In this document: piece after piece, positions 1 through 10,475 of the stretch
Layout of the letters: every line of letters begins with the position of its first letter
Position numbering within the stretch: position 1 is the first letter of the stretch
Assembly: GCA_009602725.1 (NCBI GenBank)
Contig: WELB01000018.1
Span: 824,018-834,492, forward strand
Source: Spirogloea muscicola
Lineage: Eukaryota > Streptophyta > Zygnematophyceae > Spirogloeales > Spirogloeaceae
Length of the DNA stretch: 10,475 bases
Direction of reading: 5' to 3'
Translations under genes and position numbers: made by a program
The notes under the pieces: generated by a model
Seen by the model: only the letters and a program-made list of their open reading frames with translations
Database searches by the model: none
Told to the model about the DNA's origin: nothing

Positions 1-143
1 GTACTATGCCTTTTCTGTCTGGCCTATCACAGTCTTAGCCCCCTGTGAAGCAGCCCATATTCCTCCACCTCCAAAAGTAGGCTCGCCCCAGGCTTCAGTT
101 ATTGAGAACATCGATCTGCTCTTCTTGAAGTTCAAAAGCTGAA

Positions 144-164
144 GTTCGAGGTTCGAGGATCGAG
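144..164. repeat. 7-bp tandem repeat GTTCGAG
   Basis: Three units: GTTCGAG, GTTCGAG, GATCGAG. It lies in the downstream flank. The GGTTCGA string recalls a tRNA B-box, but there is no cloverleaf around it. Confidence 0.65.
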
Positions 165-501
165 GTTTACTAGTTGGTCAGAGGTGCTGTGCCTGAACTG
201 CTCGCCTGCATGGCGGGGGAAGTCTTCACAAGTTGCTTGTCTCAGTTAGACAAGTCGGTCAAAAGGGAAGTTTTAGCTGGGCCTCAACTCCAGAGCCTTG
301 TTGAGCCAGCAGGGAAGCCCTGACAATCAAACTTGGCCATAGAAACCTGAAGTAAGCTGCAAGTCCTGCAGGCTGGTAGGTGGAGGAGGGAGGGCGTGGT
401 ATGTTGCACACCAGTACGTTGACAATGGTACTTGTCCAGTGTGTTGTGCATGCCAAGAACCACAGAACATTACTTTGATAGCGGCCTGCAGGTATTGCAC
501 A

Positions 502-506
502 TTACA
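502..506 (-). terminator. Possible TGTAA polyadenylation signal of the glycosyltransferase gene
   Basis: On the minus strand TGTAA lies about 130 nt past the TAA stop at 640-638. TGTAA is the usual green-algal nuclear polyadenylation signal. The match is only five bases, so chance is possible; no transcript end can be seen. Confidence 0.35.
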
Positions 507-637
507 CTACCAGACTTCCTTGACAATATAGGTGCTACTAATGGCCAATTATGTGTAAATAAAAGAATCACAGAAAGTCATTCACTTGCGACATGTATGC
601 AACACCGCAAGTAAAAGAGTCTGAGCATGGTAAAGCC

Positions 638-3510
638 TTAAGGAGCAGTCTTGGGATCATGTGGCAGGGTTGTCAGAGCCTCATTCATAGATCTCACAAA
701 AACGGTCTGCAAGGGAGTCGCCATCTGCAAAGACCGGTGTTTGATGTTGTTGGCATCAGATTTGCGTGTGTGTGAAGTCACTTCCAGCAAAAACACAGGT
801 CTCCTCGTGATGTTGGTTATTTGCTTCTTTGACTAGCCTCCAGTTGTTGACTTTTAAGTGCTAGTTGCAGTAGATCAGTTCTGGCCACGGAGAAGCAAGT
901 CTTACTCCTTCGGGTGGCTCAGGAATGGGCTTGGGCAGACCCCCGGTCGTGTAGTCGCGCTTATCCCAATGCCACAATAGAGTCCCACTCTCCGTCTGCT
1001 ATACAGATATACGGCCATCACACACCGATCGAATTGTACCACCTACAAAACTCTCAACTGATGGTTCCATCTTGGCCTTGTTCGCCACAGATTGTTAAAT
1101 ACCCGTGATGGCTTACGGAAGTGAGACATCACTGGGGCAAGTACCTTGATGTCTTGACCCCACGTGTAGTGGATGATAGCAGCATCCCCAAGGATGGAAT
1201 CAGCAGGAGGCTGTATTCAACACAAGCCCAAATCAATGGGGTCAATAATGTATGCATACTAAGCACATCATCACGGCCTCTTGAGTTGTTCAACCACATC
1301 TGGGTGCTTTCGTCAAGGGAACAGCAAATATATCTCAACTAGCAGACACTGTCACTGACTTCTATGAGAAGCAAGAACAAGCTCCAAATAAGTTAAGCAA
1401 GGCGAACAAATCTGCTGGCTCTCCTTACTGCTTGCTTGGCACTGGTCTCCCAGGCCATGGCCCGAACATCAATAAAGCCTTGCTTTAAGTGAAGACAAAC
1501 TCTCTTATAAGCTCACCTGTACCATGATCGCATGCGGCACTAGTGGCAAATCGATCGGCATCTTAGCCAATGCTGCGGATATGCTGAAGGCATACATCTC
1601 TCTCACCCACCTGCATATCACGAGCAAGTACCCGACAACAAGAGTTGATGCAAAGACTTGAGCAAGTCAAAAGCCCGTCCACCAGTACTACACTTGGGCT
1701 GCAATGTATCAGTGTTTGGCAAACAATCCAGATGCAAGAAATACATGGCCTTCATGCTGAATGCATTGCAATGTACAAACTTGGCCAGTAAGCACACTTG
1801 TTGACACACACTGCTGATAAGACCGAAAATCAGACGGCTACTGTATTGCTCAGAGATGCCATGCAGATAATTCTAACCCGAGCTCCTCCTTGGCAACTGA
1901 ATCAGCCTCTATCTGGGCAGTAATTTTGACCCAAATGGGATTTACTCGCCTGCAATGCACAACATCACGTTCAGCATAGTAAGAACGACATGTGGGGATT
2001 TTTGAAGCACGTGTAAGATATCGAGGAGCTCAGAAAGCTGAGGAGGAGCTCAAAATAAAGAGCAGGTGCGACAAGGAAATGGTGCCTTGTGGAGTAAGGA
2101 GTATTAAACAGGCAGCTCTAGATGACACACCGGAGATCCTCAGTCTTGAGTATAACAGGAGCATTTCCCGTGCCAGGGATGTCACTCAGATTACCCGGAT
2201 AGAATCTGCAAGATGCAGGAACCACTCTCAGTCCTTTCTGTGGCTGTCATTAGAGCTCGCATGTTAAGTTTGTACGACTACATCCCAGTAATTATCACAA
2301 GTCTCAGCATGTACAGCACCCATCACGTCACTGTGAAAGCACACTGAGTAAGAAGTACAAGATAGAAGTGATTCTCAGAATGACAGTTGTATGGAGAACC
2401 AACACCAACAAGTATGGACAGATTGAAGGGAAGACAGATTGTAAGGCACGTGGCATATATGCATCCCAATGCATCCTAAGTACTTTCAGCCAAAGGTAGG
2501 GGCTGACTTGTGCATTGTTTTCTCGATTGTAGGGAACGTGGGAATGATGTAACCAAATGGAAATCCAAGGGCTCTGCCGCTGACTGGTACGTCAAGAGGC
2601 CTGAAGGGCCACCATAACAGCAACTTAACATTGGGCTTCCAAGCCCAAAACAAGAAGGAAGAGCAAGTCGGACAGGAGACAGGCTAAGTCTACGACAGAA
2701 GCTTTGACGTTGACATGTATTTTGTGCACTGGTTAGTACGAAGGAGGAAGCTAGTATACCAAGCGACATACGGGTTGTCACATTGCTTCTTGACATTGGT
2801 GCAGGGTTTTGACCATGAGCAAGACTTTCTCCGTATGACCTGATCAGACACCTTGAAGCTTATGTTGACGAGTTTGTGCATTGGGGCTATGCATACTTGA
2901 CGAAGACATAGTCAGTCTCGATCATGGCCACCCAGTCACCCTTGACGTCCCCAGAGTCCAGCCACTGCTGGATGGCCCAAGGGCGGGAAGCCACAGGGTA
3001 GTCACACCAGACATCGCACTTGGGGTCCAGCGGATCAACCCTTAACTGCAAGTTGTGCGCAGGCCGGAAGCACAATGACCATGTTCAGCACCAGCTAATG
3101 TTTATGAGTGCCACCTATTTATGCCATTAGCCACATTCGCAGACATCTATCTTGATTGTGCACCTAACAGCTTTGCTATGAAGCAGCTCAGTGTTACACA
3201 CCGTGTGCATCTCAAACATGAGATCATCCTCCATCGTCCGGTGCAGCACCCTTGTGAACCACTTCATGTCACTGCCAGGAACAGCAGCTACCTGCTGCCG
3301 CACCAGGGCTTCATGAGACTAAGCCTCTGCCAGGTTGTGCCAGACATTGATAAGCCCAAGATGACAGGATCACGGCAGCCTTGCATGCCACGCAGCCAGA
3401 TGCTCCTTGAAGCATGGTAGATCACTGACCTTGAGGAAAGTGTAGTACATGATGCGGGCCTGCCAGTTCATATAGGCATTGCCGTTGCTGGTGACCATGA
3501 CGTGAATGCC
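638..3510 (-). repeat. Domain B, second copy of the intragenic glycosyltransferase duplication
   Basis: Genomic span of the C-terminal domain copy, from GIHVMVTSNG to the stop. Exon lengths match copy A exactly for 3291-3202 (90 nt), 2600-2508 (93), 1949-1878 (72), 1610-1517 (94) and 1210-1145 (66), and phases match throughout. Exon 3045-2897 covers what copy A divides between two exons. Motifs are intact, with W.WDKR in place of W.FDKR and FYPGN in place of YFPEGD (one residue shorter). Confidence 0.88.
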
Positions 3511-6500
3511 AGTTCCTGGCGGGGGCTCCACCCAATTCTTTGTCCTGCCTGTCCCTTGAAGGGCCGAGGAGGCAAGGCCCCCAGTCTTTGCCAGTCTTGT
3601 GGCATCCTTTGCCTTGATAGCTTCTATTTGAGCTGGAGTCTTGTTCTCAACTTCTTGGAGCTCAAGCAGCTCTGTGTTTGTGTATTTAGGCAGGCTATCA
3701 ATTGCCTCATTAATCAATTGAATGAGTACCTTCTGTCCCTCTGTTGCCTGCAAGCAACACACTACATGAATACAGAAGCCTGCAGGTCACTCCAGCCTTG
3801 CAAATCTGGCAGCTGTTTCGGCTGATACAGTATATACAGGCTTATCTGCTGGTTTACCACTACGGCTAAGGCAAGAGTGGGCGGTTATCAGCTTGCACAT
3901 CATGTACTAGATCAGCATGTGCTTCAGAGACATTTAATACCACAGCGTATCGTTACCTGTTCGAGCACACTGTATCCCAGATATACCAAGAGTGTGTTGT
4001 AGACCATCTTACCAGATCCTGTGGAGGCTCAAGTATCCGGTCTGGCATCCCCCGAGCTGTATATGTGCGCTTATCGAAGGACCAAACTACCCGCTTGCTC
4101 TCATTATCCTGCATCATGAACCTATGAGGACTTCACCAGCTGCAGGAAAGGCAGCTAGCTGCCAATTGCACTCAATGAAATGTGTCGCAACACATAAGAC
4201 ATCTTCCATCCAACCAATCAGGTGCTCCATGTCTTGTAAAGCAGACAGCCTGTACTGAAGTGCAGGTCTGCCTCTTTAGTACCTTGATGACACTACCCCA
4301 AGTGTAGTGCAGGAGGAGTGCATCACCCACAACCTCGTCCGCTGGAGGCTGGAACAGTGGAAAGCACGTACTTTGAGCAATCTCAAAGTTGGTGGTATAT
4401 GGCAGCAAAGAAAATGGAAAACAGATAGAACCCTTCCACGAAGCACCTGCTGCTGTATTCTCCACTGCTAGATCTTCGACATTTGTGTGCAGACCATGCT
4501 AAGCAAGCTCCATAATGCTGCACAATGTCTAGATAGACAGCACTGTAGCCACCTCTCGGCATTGTGGACCAAGCCGGCTAACAGCTGAGGCGAGCATACC
4601 TGGCTCATGATCGCGCCTGGCATAGCCGGGAGGTCAATCTCAACCTTTGCCTTTGCAGCGGCCAGCGAGAAGGCATACATCTCCCTCACCCACCTGCAGC
4701 AGACAGCCCCAGCACAGCTTTGATCTAGCTCTACAGGCAGTGAAGAGGGCTAGCAAGGCAAAGAGAACATGGTCTTGCTGCCATCCCACAAGGAGCTTCA
4801 AGGCTCCTGCAGAGAGCTCACCCAAGCGCCTGCTTGGCATCTTCATCAGCCTCAATCTTGGCAGTAAGATCCACCCACAGAGGCACCATTCGCCTGGCCA
4901 AGGAAAAGGGGATCCCAATGCGTTTGTGACAAACGTCTCATGGCAGCATCTGCACTGTCTGCGACTATCCCTTCAAGGGATTTCTAGCAGCAGCTTCGGC
5001 CACGTCTGCAGCGAAAACCTTGCGTGACGCTAGTGAATTTGATGAATTTGATACAGTTTATTGATAACAAGGCCTGCTGTATTGCGAAGCCCAGCTGAAT
5101 GGAAAAACAGCAAGTAGACTGCAACTTGATTGAGCCCGACAGACTCTGCTGAAGAACGACCACGCAGAAATGACTTGAAAAGGCATGATGAACATCAAAG
5201 CGTCTTATTACGGAGGCACTTTAAGTAACTCACCGCAGCTCTGAGGTGGGCATGAGAGTTGGTGCATTGCCAGTGCCTGGAATGTCCTTAATATCACCCT
5301 CCGGAAAGTATCTGCCCATATCGACAAAGCTTGCAGTGAAAATCAGTAAGCTTTGCACTGCAAGATAATTGAGACTTGCTCGTGTGATGTGCTGATATGA
5401 ATGTTTAAGGAGGCACAGAATCTCCAAAGCTTGAGCATGGCAGGCGGCATGCGTATGCGTGCCTTTCCATGACGCTGCTGACAGAGCCGTGCATTGGTGA
5501 GATGTAGCCAAATGGAAAGCCAATGGAGCGCCCAGTTGCTGGTATCCTGGCTGGCCTGCAGCATAAGAACCAGAGCAAACTCAGTAGATGTTAGATGTAA
5601 AATTCAAGATCTAGCCACTACCTCTCCGCACCTCTTGTTCTGTAGACGGTGCTGTGACCAACTCCAACTTAGCAACGAAGCCTGCGACTTTACCAAGGAA
5701 TTCTGACGTGTCCGGCTCTAATCACTGGCTACATTTGATAAGCAATCTGACAAACGAGCAAGCTGCCTGGCAGAGCAAACAAAGTGATCCTCTGAGAGAT
5801 CTAGCCATTAGGTGTCAGATATTCGCATGCTCACTTAACAAACACATAGTCGGTCTCAATCATGAACACCCAGTCTCCTTTGGGGTCGTCCGAGTCCAGC
5901 CACTGCTGGATGGCATTGGGCCGGCTGGCAACCGGGTACTCGCACCTGAAAGGCCATGCAACCTGGCCCGCGTCACAGTTGTGACCACCTCGCAGTCATT
6001 CGGCAGAGCGCAAGCTGCTTGGCCGCTCCTCATCCATGATCACTGACAAGACGGCTGAAGTTCGTCTGTGTGAGGGTCTGGAGGTGGACTGCCTCACAGA
6101 CTCTTAAGTGTTCTCTGGGGCTTGGCAGGAAAAGCCAAAGAAGCAGTGCCCTGAGCTGCTACTTTGCATGTCAAGCTGTAACTACCATCAGCACTGCTGG
6201 CTGAGGGATAGTGACAAAAGCATATAGGATGCTCACCACTCATCGCACGTCGGATCCAGCGGTTCCACCCTGAACTGCATCGTCACGACCAAAGAATCTC
6301 AAGCAATCCGTCACACAGAAGTAGGTACAATTGGTATTCCGGTGGAAGTAACAGGTGTTACTTACCACTTATATTGTCATATATGTACGGCACGATGATT
6401 TTCACTAGGGACTTGACTTTGACACCGACTCCGATCTTTGACTCGACTTGTTGAGCTGAGCTCTGACCGTGGGGATCTCCTCCATGAGTGCGTCGGGCTT

Positions 6501-6948
6501 GGAGCGGTGCAAGACCCTTGTGAAGTACTTCATGTCGCTCTCTGGCAGAGCGGCGACCTGGTGAAGACCACCCACACGTGTCAAAGCGGGTCCGCCGAGG
6601 CAAGGAGCTACACAGAGTGCTGTCTCGTCACCTTACTACGACAGCAGAGGAGCGCCTACATTCTGACCATTCGACTGCATTTACTCAATGGTCATCCTTT
6701 CGAGTAGCTGATGCTGTTGAGAGAGGGAAAGGCAGCGCGACCTTCTGGTAGGTGTGGTACATGATGCGGTTCTGCCAGTTGAGGTACGGCGAGCCATTGC
6801 TGGTGACGATGACGTGAATGCCTCCCCGCCCGGACGACTTGCCGCCGCCGGCAGCCTGCCCGAACTGCTCCCGCACGTCCCGCACCAACGCCTCCTCGCG
6901 CTCACGCCGCTCCCGGGCTTGCCGGCCTGCCGTGGCCGTCACCGTCGG
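638..6948 (-). CDS. Two-domain glycosyltransferase of the HPAT/SERGT superfamily
   Basis: Likely transfers a sugar to hydroxyproline or serine of secreted, extensin-like glycoproteins in the ER/Golgi; donor and acceptor cannot be told from sequence. Exons: 6948-6742, 6557-6468, 6274-6237, 5945-5835, 5555-5463, 5311-5234, 4893-4822, 4693-4600, 4348-4283, 4108-4013, 3747-3430, 3291-3202, 3045-2897, 2600-2508, 2205-2131, 1949-1878, 1610-1517, 1210-1145, 995-906, 724-638 (TAA at 640-638). They join in frame to 692 residues. Each domain has, in order: HV(I/M)VTSNG..Y.NWQ.RIMY, SDMK.FTRVLHR, YPVASRP.AIQQWLDS, MIETDYVFV (donor/metal site, at 140-148 and 492-500), GFPFGYI, DIPGTGNAP, WVREMYAF, QPPAD, HYTWG, W.(F/W)DKR.Y and a NEA(I/L) helix. 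Domains span about 43-337 and 394-692, with a charged 56-residue linker. Arabidopsis HPATs have one such domain; SERGT has two, but the motifs here read closer to HPAT. No membrane segment is seen at the C-terminus. The N-terminal start lies upstream and is unresolved. The acceptor at 996 could instead be at 999, adding one Gln. Confidence 0.9.
3679..6822 (-). repeat. Domain A, first copy of the intragenic glycosyltransferase duplication
   Basis: Genomic span of the N-terminal domain copy, from GIHVIVTSNG to the end of the INEAIDSLPKYT helix. It is spread over eleven exons. All family motifs are present and no stop or frameshift was found, so it looks functional. It has one intron that copy B lacks (6236-5946, splitting the Trp codon in DEWCEYP) and one GC-AG intron (5462-5312). 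Confidence 0.88.
5312..5462 (-). other. Likely GC-AG intron in domain A
   Basis: The exon ending ATGGAAAG at 5463 is followed by GCACGC, not GT, and the next exon opens after a CAG at 5314-5312. This junction gives VMERYFPEGD in frame. In domain B the matching intron (2507-2206) sits at the same residue and phase with a normal GT donor and gives TMHKFYPGN. No GT donor in this part of copy A keeps both the frame and the alignment. Confidence 0.65.
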
Positions 6949-7820
6949 CTGAACGCCGCCACACGCCAGGACGAAGCTGGCATCTCAGACCACGAAGTGG
7001 GCCGCAACCGCGGGGCGGACAGCGGCAGGTCTGTCTGGCCAGGCGTCAACGGCAGCCACAGATGGCAGTGCGGGATCCTGTCCGAGCTGCGCGTCAAGCT
7101 CGTCCTTGGCCATGGCAAGCAGCGGCAGCCCCAGCTGCTCGAGCTCGAGCTCAAGCTCCTTGGGCGCTGCCACTGTCGTTCACTACTTCGCGGGCAAAGC
7201 CGGGACACAATGCAGGCCGCGATGCCAAGCCCCAGCAGTGCCGAGGGAGCCGCGCGGGGCAGAAGCAGTGGAGCCGGGCCGCGGCAGTGTGAGGGCCAGT
7301 GGCACAGTGGCCTGCAGCGACGGCGCAGAGAGAGCTGGGGAAACGGTGGCGGCGGGGAGAGGGGGCGGCCCGCAGCCTCACCTTGATCCTCCGCAGGTCG
7401 TCCGAGCCATAGCCGTCGGCCACGTCCTCGCTGCGCGCGGGCGCCAGGACGCCGACGGCGGCGGCCGCCGTCAGCGCGGCGCGGCGAGAGGCCGAGCGAG
7501 CGCACGGCGCGGCGGGGACTCGGAGGAGCCCGAGCGAGCGCCATGGCGGTTAAGGCAAGGCCAGCAATGACCGCTCGACCGCACAGGCAGCAGAGCATAG
7601 ACCGAGCGGACCGCAGGAACGGTCATTGCCACGGTCGCCGCCGCCGCCGCCGCCGCCGCCGCAGCCGGCGCCGCACTCGGCGGAGGCGAGGGCGGGGAGC
7701 TCACTCCTCGTACGCGCCGCCGCGGTGGATGCGCAGCTTGGGGCCGAGCCCGATGGCGATCACGCACNCGCGTCGCGGCGCCTCCGGCGGGGCGGGCGAG
7801 GCCCGTCTTCTGAGCGCTGC
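6949..7820 (-). CDS. Probable first exons of the tandem glycosyltransferase gene (model unresolved)
   Basis: Three minus-strand segments have almost only G/C-ending codons and look coding. Segment 1 ends at 7705 before a GTGAGC donor (reads VIAIGLGPKLRIHRGGAYE) and is open back to a TAG at 7823-7821. Segment 2 is 7430-7382 (EDVADGYGSDDLRRIK), with a CAG acceptor and GTGAGG donor; its phase joins segment 1 exactly. Segment 3 starts at an acceptor between 7172 and 7158 and reads LELELEQLGLPLLAMAKDEL and on. Its frame meets a TGA at 6987-6985, but the same frame reopens into the firm exon ending at 6742, so a short intron ending at the CAG at 6951-6949 probably removes the stop. The fall in G/C third positions after about 7050 suggests the donor lies there. 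A rival reading starts at the ATG at 7598 with a hydrophobic stretch (MLCCLCGRAVIAGLALTAMA) that could be the signal peptide or anchor expected of a Golgi enzyme, and splices in phase to the acceptors at 7172 or 7166. I do not recognise the peptide, and it may belong to another gene. Confidence 0.35.
7637..7660. repeat. GCC trinucleotide microsatellite
   Basis: Eight GCC units in a row on the plus strand. A second run of five GCC units lies at 7847-7861. Both fall in the GC-rich region around the 5' end of the large minus-strand gene. Confidence 0.85.
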
Positions 7821-7946
7821 CTAACCTCGCTTGCATCCCCACTCTCGCCGCCGCCGCCGCCGAAATGACCGATTCGGGGCCCCGCCGCGGCATCTCCGCC
7901 ACCCGGTCGCCGCGATCCGCGATTGCGTCGCCGCAGCTCCAAAACT

Positions 7947-7990
7947 CTGACGCTGACAGCCTCAGCCCCCGAGCGCTGACGCTGACAGCC
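7947..7990. repeat. 15-bp direct repeat CTGACGCTGACAGCC
   Basis: Exact copies at 7947-7961 and 7976-7990, separated by 14 bp. Each copy itself contains a doubled CTGAC(G/A) core. It lies in the probable 5' flank of the glycosyltransferase gene; no function is evident. Confidence 0.75.
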
Positions 7991-8030
7991 GAAGCGGCAG
8001 TCGCAGCTCCGGCGCCGCAGCTTTATCCGT

Positions 8031-8057
8031 TATATCTGCTATATCCGCTATATCCGC
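8031..8057. repeat. Short 9-bp tandem repeat, TATATCCGC
   Basis: Three consecutive units on the plus strand: TATATCTGC, TATATCCGC, TATATCCGC, flanked by partial units (TTATCCG and TACATCG). They lie in an otherwise GC-rich stretch upstream of the coding-like minus-strand segments, so a promoter role is possible but not shown. Confidence 0.7.
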
Positions 8058-8516
8058 TACATCGTAAGCAGCTGTATCTTCCTAAGCCTCCTTGCTGCAG
8101 CACTGTGATGGGGCCTCGGCTCGAGCAGCCAGGGGCTATCAGGCTCGCACAGCCCCGGTCGTTGGTGTGGATTTGACCAACTGCCAAGGGCACCCTTTCG
8201 AGTGCATGGTCGCGTCCTTGTGACCGATATGAGGAGGCACCATCTCACGCAGCAATGGCTCCGTCAGGGCCTTTGCAGAGTAACAGCAGCCACAGCTTCT
8301 CTCCGCTGGCGCAGCTACTCGCCGGAATGCTTGGGCCTGTACTTGGAGGGCCACTTTCAGAGAAGAAGGCTGCAAGCAGGTTGGATGGGAATGGCAGTAA
8401 CATTAATGGGAGCAGGCTGGGGCAAAACTGTGTGGGCAATCTCATTGCCCTGAGTTCGCTCTTTGCAGCCGTCAGTTGAGGGGCCAACAACCGCCTCGCA
8501 GCAGCCGACATGGGAG

Positions 8517-10475
<1,959 letters not shown>

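Larger units (their letters stand above)
1..637. other. Downstream flank without a supported gene
   Basis: Holds the 3' UTR of the glycosyltransferase gene and beyond. The ORFs of 60-65 codons here have no recognisable motif, no splice-site pattern and no G/C third-position bias. No RNA gene was recognised. Confidence 0.5.
7821..8516. other. Gap between the pyrB 3' end and the next gene
   Basis: I see no supportable gene here. The part nearest 8516 should be the 3' UTR of the aspartate carbamoyltransferase gene. The part from about 8060 down to 7821 becomes strongly GC-rich and holds short tandem repeats and AT-rich TATATCCGC units, which would suit the 5' flank of the minus-strand gene that follows. 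A 74-codon plus-strand ORF at 8255-8479 starts with ATG in a fair context (GCAATGGC) but has no recognisable motif and weak third-position G/C bias, so I do not call it. A minus-strand ATG at about 7893 (MPRRGPES...) could start the next gene, but I could not join it in frame to the coding-like segment below 7820. Confidence 0.5.

Noticed and set aside
144-170. tRNA gene suggested by GGTTCGA
   Set aside because: The B-box match is incomplete and there is no A-box, acceptor stem or cloverleaf; it is a 7-bp tandem repeat.
2476-2796. Minus-strand ORF of 106 codons as a separate gene
   Set aside because: It is a different frame running across exon 2600-2508 and its introns; the family motif GFPFGYI is read in another frame.
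5632-5651. A 20-nt microexon between exons 5945-5835 and the next exon of domain A
   Set aside because: It was only needed when the next exon was started at 5538. Starting it at 5555 (and 2600 in domain B) restores the frame in both copies, gives equal 93-nt exons, and aligns KPARIPATGRSIG with KPLDVPVSGRALG.
7430-7560. Thylakoid-lumen transit peptide with twin arginine (SRRAALTAAAAVGVLAPA)
   Set aside because: The frame has no ATG before an upstream TAA, and the Ala-rich run may be just translated GC-rich intron. The shorter exon starting at 7430 joins the upstream segment in phase.
6754-7570. Long plus-strand ORFs of 154 and 210 codons
   Set aside because: They lie opposite GC-rich minus-strand coding sequence, including the firm exon ending at 6742; such DNA has few stops in any frame. 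Their translations are low-complexity Arg/Gly/Ala.
8255-8479. 74-codon plus-strand ORF with ATG in a fair start context
   Set aside because: No motif recognised, little G/C third-position bias, and it overlaps the probable 3' UTR of the aspartate carbamoyltransferase gene.

Overview
The window looks like nuclear DNA of a green alga (Chlorophyta). Its genes are cut by many short spliceosomal introns (about 130-400 nt). It carries a plant-type plastid aspartate carbamoyltransferase, and a glycosyltransferase of the HPAT/SERGT kind, a superfamily known mainly from Viridiplantae. Coding exons use mostly G/C-ending codons where the local DNA is GC-rich. Placement below Chlorophyta is not possible from the sequence alone.

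Layout, both supported genes on the minus strand, read from high to low coordinates. (1) 10475-8517: aspartate carbamoyltransferase (pyrB type), 5' end outside the window, five exons, complete C-terminus and stop. (2) 8516-7821: gap with no supported gene, holding short GC-rich tandem repeats. (3) 7820-6949: very GC-rich stretch with fragments of good coding sequence in the minus strand; probably the first exons of the next gene, but the exact model is unresolved and there is one ambiguous base at 7768. (4) 6948-638: one large gene of at least 20 exons whose exons join in frame to 692 residues. It encodes two tandem copies (domains A and B, about 295 residues each) of a glycosyltransferase domain related to hydroxyproline O-arabinosyltransferase (HPAT) and the two-domain peptidyl-serine alpha-galactosyltransferase (SERGT). 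(5) 637-1: downstream flank with a possible TGTAA polyadenylation signal.

The exon model of the large gene was built by joining splice sites by hand and checking each domain against the other. Seven of the matched exon pairs have exactly the same length (90, 93, 72, 94 and 66 nt classes, plus equal phases elsewhere), so the two halves validate each other. The two genes do not form a pathway: one starts pyrimidine synthesis in the plastid, the other should decorate secreted or cell-wall hydroxyproline/serine-rich glycoproteins in the ER/Golgi. I see no RNA genes, mobile elements, CRISPR arrays or prokaryotic features, and no evidence for a wholly new system. The most interesting item is the internally duplicated glycosyltransferase.
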